From Dethiosulfatibacter sp. (GTDB taxonomy: Bacteria > Bacillota_A > Clostridia > Tissierellales > Dethiosulfatibacteraceae): a stretch of 64,000 nt of DNA. The DNA is taken from positions 1 through 64,000 of the forward strand of contig JAHRFV010000327.1 of assembly GCA_019084435.1 (NCBI GenBank). Reading direction: 5' to 3'. Of this stretch, positions 33,549-41,961 are shown in pieces. A model generated the notes under the pieces. It saw nothing but the letters and a program-made list of their open reading frames with translations, searched no databases and was not told the origin of the DNA. The position numbers and the translations under genes are program-made. The first letter of the stretch is position 1; each line of letters starts with the position of its first letter.

Positions 33549-35489
33549 CTAATCTTTTTTGTAGAAATTCGTTTCATAACCATCTGCCCTCATTAAGAGC
33601 CCTTTTGCCCAAGATGGGGTATGGCTCATTTGATTGCAGATGGCTTCTGTTGATGTTTCCATGTCAGCTTCGATGACAATTTCATCATGTACATGGATGA
33701 CGATGTTGTAGTCCTTGAGTGCCTGCATGGAATAACACAGAAGATCACGACTGGTTGCCTGGACGATGTTCTCCACAAACTTTGGGCCATAGCTATCTAT
33801 GCGTTCCCATTTTTTTGTGCCACCAACGCCTTCATAAGTGATGCAGTCTGAACCAAACATATTTGTTCCAATGCGAGGTTTTACATAGGAGAGTCTTCTT
33901 CCAGAAGGGAGGGTGATAAAGAGCATTCCACTTTGAAAAGAAAACCGGATGCCATGTGTTTCAGTGACGGTCCGTTCTCTAACTGCTTTCATGGCAGCCT
34001 TATCTACGTCCCACCAAAGCCTGACTATGTTTGGGTTGGTGGTACGCCAAGCTGTAACCAGGGGTTGAAGTTCATCTTCATTAAGACCCATTTCCAGAGC
34101 ACCCATGGCTTTAAGAGCACCAACAGATCCCCCATAACCAAGGGCCAGTTCTGCAATCTTACCTTTTTGCCTTAAGTGGCCATTGACGCCATGTTTTTCA
34201 ACAGGAACACCAAACATCTGAGAAGCAGAAGCACAATAGATATCACCACCAGATTCGAAAACTTGCTGACGCCATTTTTCTCCGGCAAGCCATGCAATAA
34301 CTCTGGCTTCAATAGCAGAGAAGTCTGCAACGATGAATTTGCGACCAGGGGTAGGAATGAAGGAGGTGCGGATAAGTTCAGAAAGAACCTCGGGTATAGA
34401 GTCATAAAGCATTTCTAAAGCTTCAAAATCGCCGTAGCGAACAAGGGCTCTTGCTTGTTCTAAATCGGGCAGATGATTTTGAGGAAGATTCTGAAGCTGA
34501 ATAATTCTTCCTGCCCATCGTCCTGTTCGATTAGCACCATAGAATTGAAACATTCCACGTGCACGACCATCGGCGCACACGGCGTTTTCCATGGCAGAGT
34601 ATTTTTTGACGGAGGACTTGGCCAGTGATTGTCTTAGCTCCAATACTTCTTTAAGATCTGGTGGAGCAGTTTGGATGAGTTCTGAAACCACTTTTTTACC
34701 TAATGAGTCTGTTTCAAGTCCCTGGTCCGATAACCAGTTCTTCATCTGTGCTACGGAGTTAGGGTTATCAAGATCCGTTAGTCTTTTCATTTTTTGGAGC
34801 AGCTCTGAACGAGACCGAGTATCCATCTTTATTGCCTCATTTACAAAAGGCATATCCAAAGAAACACCACGATCATTGATCTCCTGGTCAAGGTGGTATT
34901 CATTCCACACTTCTTCAGGCACGGGAAATTTTGATAGTTTTTCCTGGATGGCTATTTCAGCTTCGACATCACGAAGGTTGTATGACTTAAATTCAGACCA
35001 TTTATCAGGAGCATGGATTGGTAGATTACGTAATCTACCACCATTTGTGGCGGTTGGGTTACAGGGCTTGCAAAAGTATCTGATCAGGTCTTTTCCTTCT
35101 GATAATTTTTGCTTTTCAAGACCAAGGACAGCGCCACTACCTTCAAGAGAAAGGGGTAAACCCATATAAGCAGACCAGACCATGGTGCATCGCCAGGATT
35201 CTGGACTGAGGTATTGACCATTAGGCAAGCCTAGCCACTTAGATAAACAGATTCTTTCGAACTGGGCATTAAAGGCCCACTTAGTAATGGATGGATCAGT
35301 AAGGGCTGATTGTATTTCTTCAGGAAGTTTTTCACCACTAGCAAGGTCGATCACCTCGATATCGCCACCATCTATGGAGTATCCAAAGAGCAGGATCTCA
35401 AAGTCAAATGATTCTATATAGCGGTAGACCCCGCTTTTGGCGAGGTCTACACTACTATAGCTTTCGATATCGATGCTTATTGTTCTCAA
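33549..35489 (-). CDS. Phage family A DNA polymerase
   Basis: The 646-residue protein has a 3'-5' exonuclease domain (SIDIESYSSVDL at the start, then NAQFE) and polymerase motifs: A, VADFSAIEARVIAWLAGE near 365; B, RQKGKIAELALGYGG near 425; C, VHDEIVIEAD near 605. No 5' nuclease domain is present. The start is TTG overlapping the stop of the DUF2815 gene (TTGA). It replicates the phage genome with the VapE primase and SNF2 helicase encoded nearby. Confidence 0.96.
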   Translation of the reverse strand: MRTISIDIESYSSVDLAKSGVYRYIESFDFEILLFGYSIDGGDIEVIDLASGEKLPEEIQSALTDPSITKWAFNAQFERICLSKWLGLPNGQYLSPESWRCTMVWSAYMGLPLSLEGSGAVLGLEKQKLSEGKDLIRYFCKPCNPTATNGGRLRNLPIHAPDKWSEFKSYNLRDVEAEIAIQEKLSKFPVPEEVWNEYHLDQEINDRGVSLDMPFVNEAIKMDTRSRSELLQKMKRLTDLDNPNSVAQMKNWLSDQGLETDSLGKKVVSELIQTAPPDLKEVLELRQSLAKSSVKKYSAMENAVCADGRARGMFQFYGANRTGRWAGRIIQLQNLPQNHLPDLEQARALVRYGDFEALEMLYDSIPEVLSELIRTSFIPTPGRKFIVADFSAIEARVIAWLAGEKWRQQVFESGGDIYCASASQMFGVPVEKHGVNGHLRQKGKIAELALGYGGSVGALKAMGALEMGLNEDELQPLVTAWRTTNPNIVRLWWDVDKAAMKAVRERTVTETHGIRFSFQSGMLFITLPSGRRLSYVKPRIGTNMFGSDCITYEGVGGTKKWERIDSYGPKFVENIVQATSRDLLCYSMQALKDYNIVIHVHDEIVIEADMETSTEAICNQMSHTPSWAKGLLMRADGYETNFYKKD

Positions 35490-36064
35490 GACAGGAAATC
35501 CTCATCAAGGTCAGTGGCGAAATCGTCCTCAGCCCTGGACTTTCCACCAAGAGGCTCGCCGTCTCTTATTTTCTGGAGGTTGTTTAGACCACAGGCGATT
35601 CCTCTGTTTCCGTTGCTATTGAAGGCATAGAAGTTGATGCTTGCTCTACCGTAAACACCGCTGTAAACTTCGGAGCGAGTAAGGATAACATTTCTGTCAG
35701 CATCTACAATGCCTGGAGCAGTAGCAGAGTTGGCATTGATGAAGTAGGCATTAGCATAGGCTGGATCATCAGGTCTTTCTAAATCTCCGTCTCTGAGAGG
35801 CGTTTTGATACTTGTAAGAGGCGGGATAGACTTACCGTTGCCTTTAAGCTTTGCTTCACCTTCATGGTAAGCAGCTTCAATGGCAGCTTTGACTTTTGTT
35901 ACAGTGGCAGTATCTGATTTAGGAATGATGAGGGATACCGAGAACTTTGGAGTGCCACCGTTGATGGACTTTGCTTCCCAGACATTGGCGTAAGACCAGC
36001 GAGTGTCAGGACCTGTGATAACCTTCATGGGATTGCTGTTTGATGTGTTTGTATTATTGGACAT
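35486..36064 (-). CDS. DUF2815 protein, likely phage single-strand DNA-binding protein
   Basis: From ATG 36064 (AAGGAGG upstream) the protein has 192 residues. The core TGPDTRWSYANVWEAKSING, AAYHEGEAKLKG and VYGRASINFYAFNSNGNRGIAC is DUF2815. The C-terminus is acidic (AEDDFATDLDEDFLS), as in ssDNA-binding proteins whose acidic tails recruit partners. Its position between polymerase and DUF2800 is the usual one. Confidence 0.9.
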   Translation of the reverse strand: MSNNTNTSNSNPMKVITGPDTRWSYANVWEAKSINGGTPKFSVSLIIPKSDTATVTKVKAAIEAAYHEGEAKLKGNGKSIPPLTSIKTPLRDGDLERPDDPAYANAYFINANSATAPGIVDADRNVILTRSEVYSGVYGRASINFYAFNSNGNRGIACGLNNLQKIRDGEPLGGKSRAEDDFATDLDEDFLS

Positions 36065-36077
36065 ATAATTTTCCTCC

Positions 36078-37199
36078 TTAAATTTCATTAAAATCGTGTT
36101 GTGCTGTATTAATTGGCGGACGTTTGTCACTCTCAGGAACCAGTGTTGGTTTCCCTTGAGGCTTTTCAATGTAGCTTCCTAGAACTTCCTCAAATCGCTT
36201 CTTACCGATAAGTGAAGTCATGGCAGTAATGCCAAGAAGCTTTTGTTCAAATGGATCAAAGCCTTCTGCACTGACGGCTTTAGCAACCGAAGTTTCATCA
36301 GTGTATCTTCGATTGGAGCGTCCTTCGACCAGCTTCCATCCGTTCCACTGCTTACCGCTTACCGCTGATTGCAGTGCGTAATCTTTGATATCGGATGCCC
36401 AAGAGATTAGACCATCCAATTTAGACAAGATGTCTTCGACCTCGTAATCATCGAGTAGAGGTGGCATCTTGAAGTCGTATTTGGCCAGCTCCATGTTGTG
36501 CTCAGCTCTGGTACGGCATTCGTGCTTTGCTCTGCAAAACCCACACCAATCACCACACTTGAAGTCCCCTTCACCAGCAAAGGCCAGCTCTGCAGTTGGT
36601 TTAAGAACTTCATTAGCCCATTGGTATAAGGATTCTTTAGATACTGTGTGGGTGGATATGTTGTTTCTACGAGGCTGATAGATAGTCATGGAAACCGTGT
36701 CGATGTCATAGATTCCATCGAAGATTTCTAGGGCACCTAGTGCATAGAGCTTCATCTGCGGATTGTCTTCGGATTCAACTAAAATTCCCTGTCCATGCTT
36801 GTAGTCGCATACGTGGATCTGGGAATTAGCGATGATTAAGCAATCTCCGGTCCCAAAGCCGCCTTCAACGTACTTAGAGAAGTTCAGCCTTTGCTCTATC
36901 AGAACAACTGGGTCGGTGCATTTATCTTTTGCAGCTTCTACCAGTTCAAGAATGTAAGCAGCATAGCCGTTCGCACACTCTTCCATCTCTTCACTAAAGT
37001 AGGTGAGATTCTCTGTTGGGTCCTTGGCAGGGTGTCCAAGAGCAACTTTTAATTTGTACTCACATAGGGTATGAGCATCGGTGCCTTCAGCAGCGTAGCT
37101 ACTTCCTTTGTCTTCATAAGACTCACTGAGCCTGACAGAAGGAGGACAATTTAACCACCTATGAGATGAAGAGGCTGAAAGAAGTGCATGCTTACCCAT
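36078..37199 (-). CDS. DUF2800 protein, PD-(D/E)XK nuclease with Fe-S type cysteines
   Basis: The 373-residue protein (start ATG 37199, two codons into the frame; the family typically begins GxHALLSASSSHRW) has RWLNCPPSVRLSE, a nuclease core (GFGTGDCLII, HVCDYKHGQGI) and a C-terminal cysteine set CGDWCGFCRAKHEC of the AddB/Cas4 kind. It resembles phage exonucleases that act with a ssDNA-annealing partner. It overlaps the upstream 103-aa gene by 8 bp. Confidence 0.92.
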   Translation of the reverse strand: MGKHALLSASSSHRWLNCPPSVRLSESYEDKGSSYAAEGTDAHTLCEYKLKVALGHPAKDPTENLTYFSEEMEECANGYAAYILELVEAAKDKCTDPVVLIEQRLNFSKYVEGGFGTGDCLIIANSQIHVCDYKHGQGILVESEDNPQMKLYALGALEIFDGIYDIDTVSMTIYQPRRNNISTHTVSKESLYQWANEVLKPTAELAFAGEGDFKCGDWCGFCRAKHECRTRAEHNMELAKYDFKMPPLLDDYEVEDILSKLDGLISWASDIKDYALQSAVSGKQWNGWKLVEGRSNRRYTDETSVAKAVSAEGFDPFEQKLLGITAMTSLIGKKRFEEVLGSYIEKPQGKPTLVPESDKRPPINTAQHDFNEI

Positions 37200-37503
37200 T
37201 TCCAAGTACCTCAGCTTCTGCTAGGAGTGCTGGATAATCTGAAGAATTAATTTCTGATAGCTTATCAGCGCCATACTTTTGAAGTAGCTCACGAATTATT
37301 GCTGTATGGCCATCTCGACTTTTTTCAGCTAGAACTGCTCTAACTTCTTCCAGCGTTATGGCCTTTTCTTCTGGAGCAGGTGTTTCTGGTGGTTCATCGC
37401 TACTACTGAACATGCTGGAAAGAGACTGAGATATGTCTATCAGCGTTTCACCACATTGGTTCAGCTCTTTCACTAATAGAGAGAGTTCACTCATTTTGCC
37501 CAT
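37192..37503 (-). CDS. Small phage protein with Rho-N-like C-terminus (103 aa)
   Basis: The start is ATG 37503, 8 nt after GGAGG. After SELSLLVKELNQCGETLIDI the middle is a PPETPAPEEK linker and the end (TLEEVRAVLAEKSRDGHTAI, LLQKYGADKLSEI) looks like a SAP/Rho-N type nucleic-acid-binding helix pair. Such proteins precede DUF2800 in these phages. Function unknown. Confidence 0.75.
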   Translation of the reverse strand: MGKMSELSLLVKELNQCGETLIDISQSLSSMFSSSDEPPETPAPEEKAITLEEVRAVLAEKSRDGHTAIIRELLQKYGADKLSEINSSDYPALLAEAEVLGNG

Positions 37504-37663
37504 CTGGTTTTCCTCCTTTTTCTTTCTCTTGCTGCGATAGCGTTGTAAGCTTCTTAGCAAGGCGTTTTGACACTACGCTGATGGCGGTAAGAACATCGGC
37601 CAGCTCTTCATCCATTTCAGGATCGCGAATCTGAGTGTCAGTTTGGTTTGCTTGATTCTGCAT
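37487..37663 (-). CDS. Small phage protein (58 aa), operon leader gene
   Basis: The frame runs from ATG 37663 (GGAGG 7 nt upstream) to TGA 37487-37489, encoding MQNQANQTDTQIRDPEMDEE followed by LADVLTAISVVSKRLAKKLT and a basic/hydrophilic tail. It overlaps the next gene by 17 bp. Short helical proteins of this type open the replication operon in related phages. Function unknown. Confidence 0.65.
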   Translation of the reverse strand: MQNQANQTDTQIRDPEMDEELADVLTAISVVSKRLAKKLTTLSQQEKEKGGKPDGQNE

Positions 37664-37695
37664 TGTTGAACCTCCATTCCGAGGGCTGTTTTGTT

Positions 37696-37737
37696 CCCCT
37701 CAACCTTCACAGGACAGAAGTGAGAAGTTTGAGTAAT
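37696..37737 (-). repeat. Phage hairpin motif, copy C
   Basis: On the - strand, CTTCTCA and TGAGGGG pair (G-U pairs allowed) around CTTCTGTCCTGTGAAGGT, preceded by CATTACTCAAA. The stem sequence differs from copies A and D but still pairs, while the loop core is kept. It ends 33 nt before the 58-aa gene start. Confidence 0.62.
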
Positions 37738-37762
37738 GACCTTGAAAAATAGTTTTTATGAT

Positions 37763-37805
37763 GCCCTCTGACATCCACAGGACACCAGAGGGCGTTTTGA
37801 GTAAT
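37763..37805 (-). repeat. Phage hairpin motif, copy D
   Basis: On the - strand, GCCCTCTG and CAGAGGGC pair perfectly around GTGTCCTGTGGATGT, preceded by CATTACTCAAAA. It starts right after the sigma-like gene stop and is followed by copy C in tandem. ATAAAAACTATTTTT follows the stem, so it might also terminate transcription weakly. Confidence 0.62.
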
Positions 37806-37808
37806 GAA

Positions 37809-38357
37809 TTACATCCAGTCTTTTAAGGCTTCTCTTAGTTGGGCAAAAATCTTGAGTTTGCGATTGTTGACGGTCTTCTGAACGCAACCGATACGTTCAG
37901 CAATTTCACGTTCAGGCATTCCTAAACTATAGAGCTCAGCAATGCGGCGGTTTTCTGGGTCGAGCTCATCTAGTGCAGCGAAGAGATCTTCTAATAGGAA
38001 CTTGTCCTCAATTAGCTCAGTAACGCTTACTGAACTAGGTACGTCGAATCCATCATCACTGAATTTGTCCAATGACAGGACACTGCCTGTCCGATCAATT
38101 AGTGGTAAACCTTTTTCAGCACGTTCCAGATCACATTCACGGCAATTTCGAGTACATCTCTTTGTACCACCCTTGCCATCACTGATAATGCAGCGCTTCT
38201 CGCGTTCTTGACGTTTTTTCTCCGCCCATAGGGGCTGTTTGTAGGCCCGATAAACTTCCTCTGTGACTTCAATGACTTGATCTTCAATGGTTAGATGCCA
38301 TGCTCCATCGTAGAAATCTTTGTTCTTTGGTTGGCTTTGGTTTGTACTGTTTTCCAT
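37809..38357 (-). CDS. Sigma-70 region 4-type regulator, first gene of the phage operon
   Basis: The 182-residue protein starts at ATG 38357 (GGAGG upstream). It has a cysteine cluster (RCIISDGKGGTKRCTRNCRE, about 60-80) and a sigma region 4 helix-turn-helix at the end (LDELDPENRRIAELYSLGMP, AERIGCVQKTVNNRKLKIF). It would redirect RNA polymerase or act as a sigma-like activator for phage genes. It is the most upstream - strand gene here; the defence island starts beyond it on the other strand. Confidence 0.86.
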   Translation of the reverse strand: MENSTNQSQPKNKDFYDGAWHLTIEDQVIEVTEEVYRAYKQPLWAEKKRQEREKRCIISDGKGGTKRCTRNCRECDLERAEKGLPLIDRTGSVLSLDKFSDDGFDVPSSVSVTELIEDKFLLEDLFAALDELDPENRRIAELYSLGMPEREIAERIGCVQKTVNNRKLKIFAQLREALKDWM

Positions 38358-38374
38358 TTGATTTCCTCCTTTGA

Positions 38375-38404
38375 TTGACAATTGAAAATAATTTGTGTTA
38401 AGAT
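38375..38404 (+). promoter_or_regulatory. Promoter reading toward the NACHT gene
   Basis: TTGACA (38375-38380) with TAAGAT (38399-38404) at 18 bp, or TTAAGA at 17 bp, forms a + strand promoter. Its -35 touches the ribosome site of the divergent sigma-like gene. A tandem 10-bp repeat AATTAATAGG/AATTAGTAGG follows at 38406-38425. The NACHT gene starts 175 nt downstream. Confidence 0.5.
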
Positions 38405-38443
38405 GAATTAATAGGAATTAGTAGGAACTGCTCTTATTTCAAA

Positions 38444-38480
38444 ATAAAAAAAAGCCGATACCAGAACTCCTGGCATCAGC
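38444..38480 (-). terminator. Terminator facing the start of the phage operon
   Basis: On the - strand, GCTGATGCCAG, loop GAGTT and CTGGTATCGGC pair and are followed by eight Ts. It would stop transcripts entering the phage operon from the right, but no - strand gene is present to the right. Confidence 0.8.
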
Positions 38481-38578
38481 TTACTTTCATAGGGATTTGC
38501 TTCGAAATTGAGCGGAATATACTTCTCATTTGCAGTGAGTTGCATTCACTTGCTTATGAGTTGCAAGGGAGAAAAATT

Positions 38579-41203
38579 ATGACAAGACTGTGTTTTGGGA
38601 CATTTGCACAGGTTCTTCGATTGTGCAAAATAGAAAGTGTTTTTGGTTATGTACTTTTGGGGACGATGACACGGACTGTAGATCCGACTTGCCAATACAT
38701 ACACCAAAATAATGCATCAGCAGTATCACGACTCTTTAGCTGTACGGGGAATCTTTCGAACGGTAATATCAGTGATAGTGGAAGCGGTACGGTAAAGAAT
38801 AATGGTGAAAGCCTCAGCAATGTTATCAATGCTTCCCAAAAAGCTGATAAAGATGAAGTAGTGCAGAGGTTTAGAGAGGATGTAATTCCTTTACTAGATG
38901 AAGACAAAAAAGAGCTAATCGTTCTTGCGTTGCTTGATATCATTGAAAGAGATAGTGTGCTTGATGGTGACAAGAAACTGAGTTTTGAAAAATATATAGG
39001 ACAAACAAAAAACGCCCTGCTTTCACAGGGCGATTTTGCGTTGGATGATTTTCTAACTGGGATATTTCTTTATACTGTTGCTGCGGGTGTTAAAAACACT
39101 GTAGGTAAGGAAACTGTCAAGGGATTGACACTCCAGTATATAAGTGAATTAAAGAATACAAGAGAAATTAAAGTAGTAGATACAACATATGAGGAGGCCA
39201 TAATAGAATCAGATAATACTCCAATTGATTTCGAACAGGATGTTTCATCTGACTTAATAGAAGAAATTGATTCATTCATAAATGTGGCCAATTTTGAAGA
39301 GTATCTAAAAAATGTTAGCAATAGGTATTCTAAAATTAAGACGCTGCTTTATGACAAGACCCCTAGGGAATTCTATAGCTTCTATGTTTGTAATGACCTT
39401 AAAAACGATGAAGCAATTATCAACAATTTAACTGCAGAAAAGTTATGTTCTATTTCGCGTTTCTCTATTGTTACTGGTATTGGTGGATTAGGGAAATCAA
39501 TGATGATGCGACATTTGTTACTTAATGCAGTTATTAACTTTGATAAATTAAAGCTTTTTCCTATTTTGGTTCCGCTTAAGGATTATGGCGAAAGTGAAAT
39601 GGATGTATTTGAGTATGTTTTTTTATCCGCTCAACAATTTGATGAGAACTTAACACGAGAGAAGTATACAGCAATTCTTAAAAATGGATCAGGTTTAATA
39701 CTTTTAGATGGACTGGATGAAGTAAGAACAGCAGCTTTTTCAAAATTCTCTCAAGAAGTGGAACGTTTTACAAATGCATATCCTCAGAATTATTATGTAA
39801 TTTCGTCCCGTCCATCATCAAAACTCGTTGCACTAAATAAGTTTAATGAGTTAGAATTACAACCTTTCAATAAATCACAAGCTTTAAAGATGATTGATAA
39901 TTTTCAGTTCAGTTCAGATGAGCTTAGGATCAAAGAGTCTTTTCGGAGCCGTCTTGACATGGAGTTATGGTGGAGTCACCAAGAGTTTGCGGGAAACCCA
40001 TTATTACTTACCATCATGTTAATGACGTACGAAGAATATGCTGAAATACCATCTAAGATTCACAAGTTTTATAATATGGCATTTGAAACACTTGCTAAAA
40101 AGCACGACGATACTAAACTACTTGATCGTGAATTTAAGTCTGGCCTATCGAAGGACAAAATTGCTCATTATTTTGCTAAGATTTGTTTCCTATCTTATAA
40201 AGATGAAAAAGTAGAATTTACTGAAAGTGAGTTCAGTAGTTATTTTGAACGCTGTTTTAGAAACTCCCCACAGGAAACTACTGCACTCGATTTTTTGCAT
40301 GATTTAAATGCTAATCTTTGTTTGCTGCTTAAAGAAGGAGAAAAATATCATTTTGTGCATCGGTCGTTTCAAGAGTATTTTTGTGCTTTGAACTTTAAGG
40401 CTGGATTTGAAAGAGTGTCTACAGATAGAAAAAGAACTATGTCCTCAGGCCTATTAAGTTTTTTTGACGGTCCACGTGATACACGTAGTGAAAATGTACT
40501 TGAAATGCTCTATGATATGATCCCAGAGAAGGTGGAGGAATATATTATCATTCCGAAGTTAGAACAGATACTAGGTAATGATAGTATGGATGACAATGTC
40601 GGATACTGGAATATTATTGAAAGAGCGTTCGGAAATCTCAAATGCTGGTATGAATATCATGAAAATATTGAATATGATGAAGAAGAAAATGTAGAAATTG
40701 ATGAGTCATATTATGATTTCGCATTGGGAGTTGATGGACATATAGACTCTACAGTTTTGCGGTTTGTTTTATTTAACCTTTTAAGGCTGTATGAGGACGA
40801 AGACTTGGATGATACTTATTATGATAACGAGGAGATAATGGAGAAAGTACCTATAATCGTTGACGAAATTGAAAGTGTTATTCTGGAAGAAAAAGACAAA
40901 TGTACAATGATTGATGATACTGAAAGTAACTATATAGTAGTTGAATACTCAGCATTCACTGAGCTTATCAAGAGAAATGGGATAGGGGCATACGACTATG
41001 ATAAAAACTCTGGAGAACATGAGTTTTGGTTGACTCTTGAAGATATACGTAAAGATATCGAAAAATATTCAGCCTTGCAGAGTGTAATAGAAAGTAAGGA
41101 TTTCAGTTTGCGGAAAGTCTGTTTTGCGTTACAAGATTATCTTAATATATTAAAAACTAGACAAGAAGAAATTGATGAAGAATGGGCAGAAGATTTCATT
41201 TGA
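38579..41203 (+). CDS. NACHT/STAND NTPase, NLR-like antiphage protein
   Basis: The 874-residue protein starts at ATG 38579 (AAGGGAG upstream). Residues 1-60 are a conserved-looking cysteine-containing segment (TRLCFGTFAQVLRLCKIESV). The NACHT ATPase has Walker A TGIGGLGKSMMMRHLL near 298 and Walker B LILLDGLDEV near 375, followed by VISSRPSSK sensor and the winged-helix region ending HFVHRSFQEYFCALNF near 600. The C-terminal 250 residues are acidic (YDEEENVEIDESYYDF) and probably form the sensor. Bacterial NACHT proteins detect phage infection and trigger cell death or arrest. No effector nuclease motif is obvious, so the effector mechanism is unclear. Confidence 0.87.
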   Translation: MTRLCFGTFAQVLRLCKIESVFGYVLLGTMTRTVDPTCQYIHQNNASAVSRLFSCTGNLSNGNISDSGSGTVKNNGESLSNVINASQKADKDEVVQRFREDVIPLLDEDKKELIVLALLDIIERDSVLDGDKKLSFEKYIGQTKNALLSQGDFALDDFLTGIFLYTVAAGVKNTVGKETVKGLTLQYISELKNTREIKVVDTTYEEAIIESDNTPIDFEQDVSSDLIEEIDSFINVANFEEYLKNVSNRYSKIKTLLYDKTPREFYSFYVCNDLKNDEAIINNLTAEKLCSISRFSIVTGIGGLGKSMMMRHLLLNAVINFDKLKLFPILVPLKDYGESEMDVFEYVFLSAQQFDENLTREKYTAILKNGSGLILLDGLDEVRTAAFSKFSQEVERFTNAYPQNYYVISSRPSSKLVALNKFNELELQPFNKSQALKMIDNFQFSSDELRIKESFRSRLDMELWWSHQEFAGNPLLLTIMLMTYEEYAEIPSKIHKFYNMAFETLAKKHDDTKLLDREFKSGLSKDKIAHYFAKICFLSYKDEKVEFTESEFSSYFERCFRNSPQETTALDFLHDLNANLCLLLKEGEKYHFVHRSFQEYFCALNFKAGFERVSTDRKRTMSSGLLSFFDGPRDTRSENVLEMLYDMIPEKVEEYIIIPKLEQILGNDSMDDNVGYWNIIERAFGNLKCWYEYHENIEYDEEENVEIDESYYDFALGVDGHIDSTVLRFVLFNLLRLYEDEDLDDTYYDNEEIMEKVPIIVDEIESVILEEKDKCTMIDDTESNYIVVEYSAFTELIKRNGIGAYDYDKNSGEHEFWLTLEDIRKDIEKYSALQSVIESKDFSLRKVCFALQDYLNILKTRQEEIDEEWAEDFI

Positions 41204-41260
41204 TGCAATAAGATAGCTAAAATCCATAATATGCTACCGGTTATATGAGGAGGAACAAAA

Positions 41261-41452
41261 ATGAGTAACGAGCCAGAAAAATGGTCAAGTCTTGAAGAAA
41301 TTGCTGACCACCTTGGAGTAAGTAAAGATACTATCCGTAATTGGATAAAAAAAGAGGTAATTCCTTACCGCAAAGTTGGTAAACAATATAAGTTTAAGAT
41401 TTCTGAGATTGATTCTTGGGTTGAAAGTGGGAAAAGCGCAGAAATAGACTAA
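41261..41452 (+). CDS. Excisionase/MerR-type helix-turn-helix protein (63 aa)
   Basis: This 63-residue HTH_17 protein (SSLEEIADHLGVSKDTIRNW, then VIPYRKVGKQYKFKISEIDSW) is a complete DNA-binding domain with a GAGGAGG site. Such proteins act as excisionases or as small regulators beside restriction systems. It stands alone between the NACHT gene and the LlaI-like operon. Which of the two it serves is not clear. Confidence 0.85.
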   Translation: MSNEPEKWSSLEEIADHLGVSKDTIRNWIKKEVIPYRKVGKQYKFKISEIDSWVESGKSAEID

Positions 41453-41631
41453 GATAAATATTGAAATTTTAAGGGAAACATTATTACACAGTATGTAGTC
41501 AAGTTCGCAAAGTACAATGACTTTAAAATGGGAATCACGATTTTGTAGCTATACAACTTAACTAGCGATATTAACACTACTGGTTTTTCAAGATAAGACG
41601 TAGAGAATTCCTGCATATTCAGAGTAATTTC

Positions 41632-41660
41632 TTGCTAACTAAACAAGAAAGAGATATAAT
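41632..41660 (+). promoter_or_regulatory. Promoter of the LlaI-like restriction-modification operon
   Basis: TTGCTA, 17-bp spacer, consensus TATAAT. The start codon of the control protein is 58 nt downstream. TCTTAT repeats at 41662 and 41685 lie between promoter and gene, and could be bound by the control protein. Confidence 0.7.
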
Positions 41661-41717
41661 ATCTTATGTCTTCATTTTTTAGTCTTATATATTAAGTAAG
41701 GAGAGAGGTGACTTTCG

Positions 41718-41936
41718 ATGGCTGTTAGTTATAAGAAGTTGTGGAAAATTTTAATTGATAAAGACATGAAAAAAACTGATTTACAAAAAGAATCAGGAGT
41801 AAGTTGGTCATCAATCACAAAACTTTCTAAAGGTGAAACAGTAAGTATGGATGTATTAATGAAGGTGTGCAAGTCTTTAAATTGTGATATTGGAGATATT
41901 GTAGAATTTATTGAAGATGAAAAAATGACCCAATAA
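41718..41936 (+). CDS. Control-protein-like XRE regulator of the restriction-modification operon
   Basis: The 72-residue Cro/CI-type protein (YKKLWKILIDKDMKKTDLQK, SSITKLSKGETVSMDVLMKV, CKSLNCDIGDIVEF) is a full HTH domain of the YozG type. It lies 25 bp before the first methyltransferase, as C.LlaI does in the lactococcal LlaI operon. It would time the expression of nuclease against methylase. A strong GGAGAGAGG site precedes the ATG. Confidence 0.87.
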   Translation: MAVSYKKLWKILIDKDMKKTDLQKESGVSWSSITKLSKGETVSMDVLMKVCKSLNCDIGDIVEFIEDEKMTQ

Positions 41937-41961
41937 TTATATATGCAGAAAAGGTGATAAA

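Noticed and set aside
38444..38480. Terminator for the + strand NACHT transcript
   Set aside because: The T-run lies only on the - strand side, so on the + strand the stem is followed by TTACTTTC and would not terminate.
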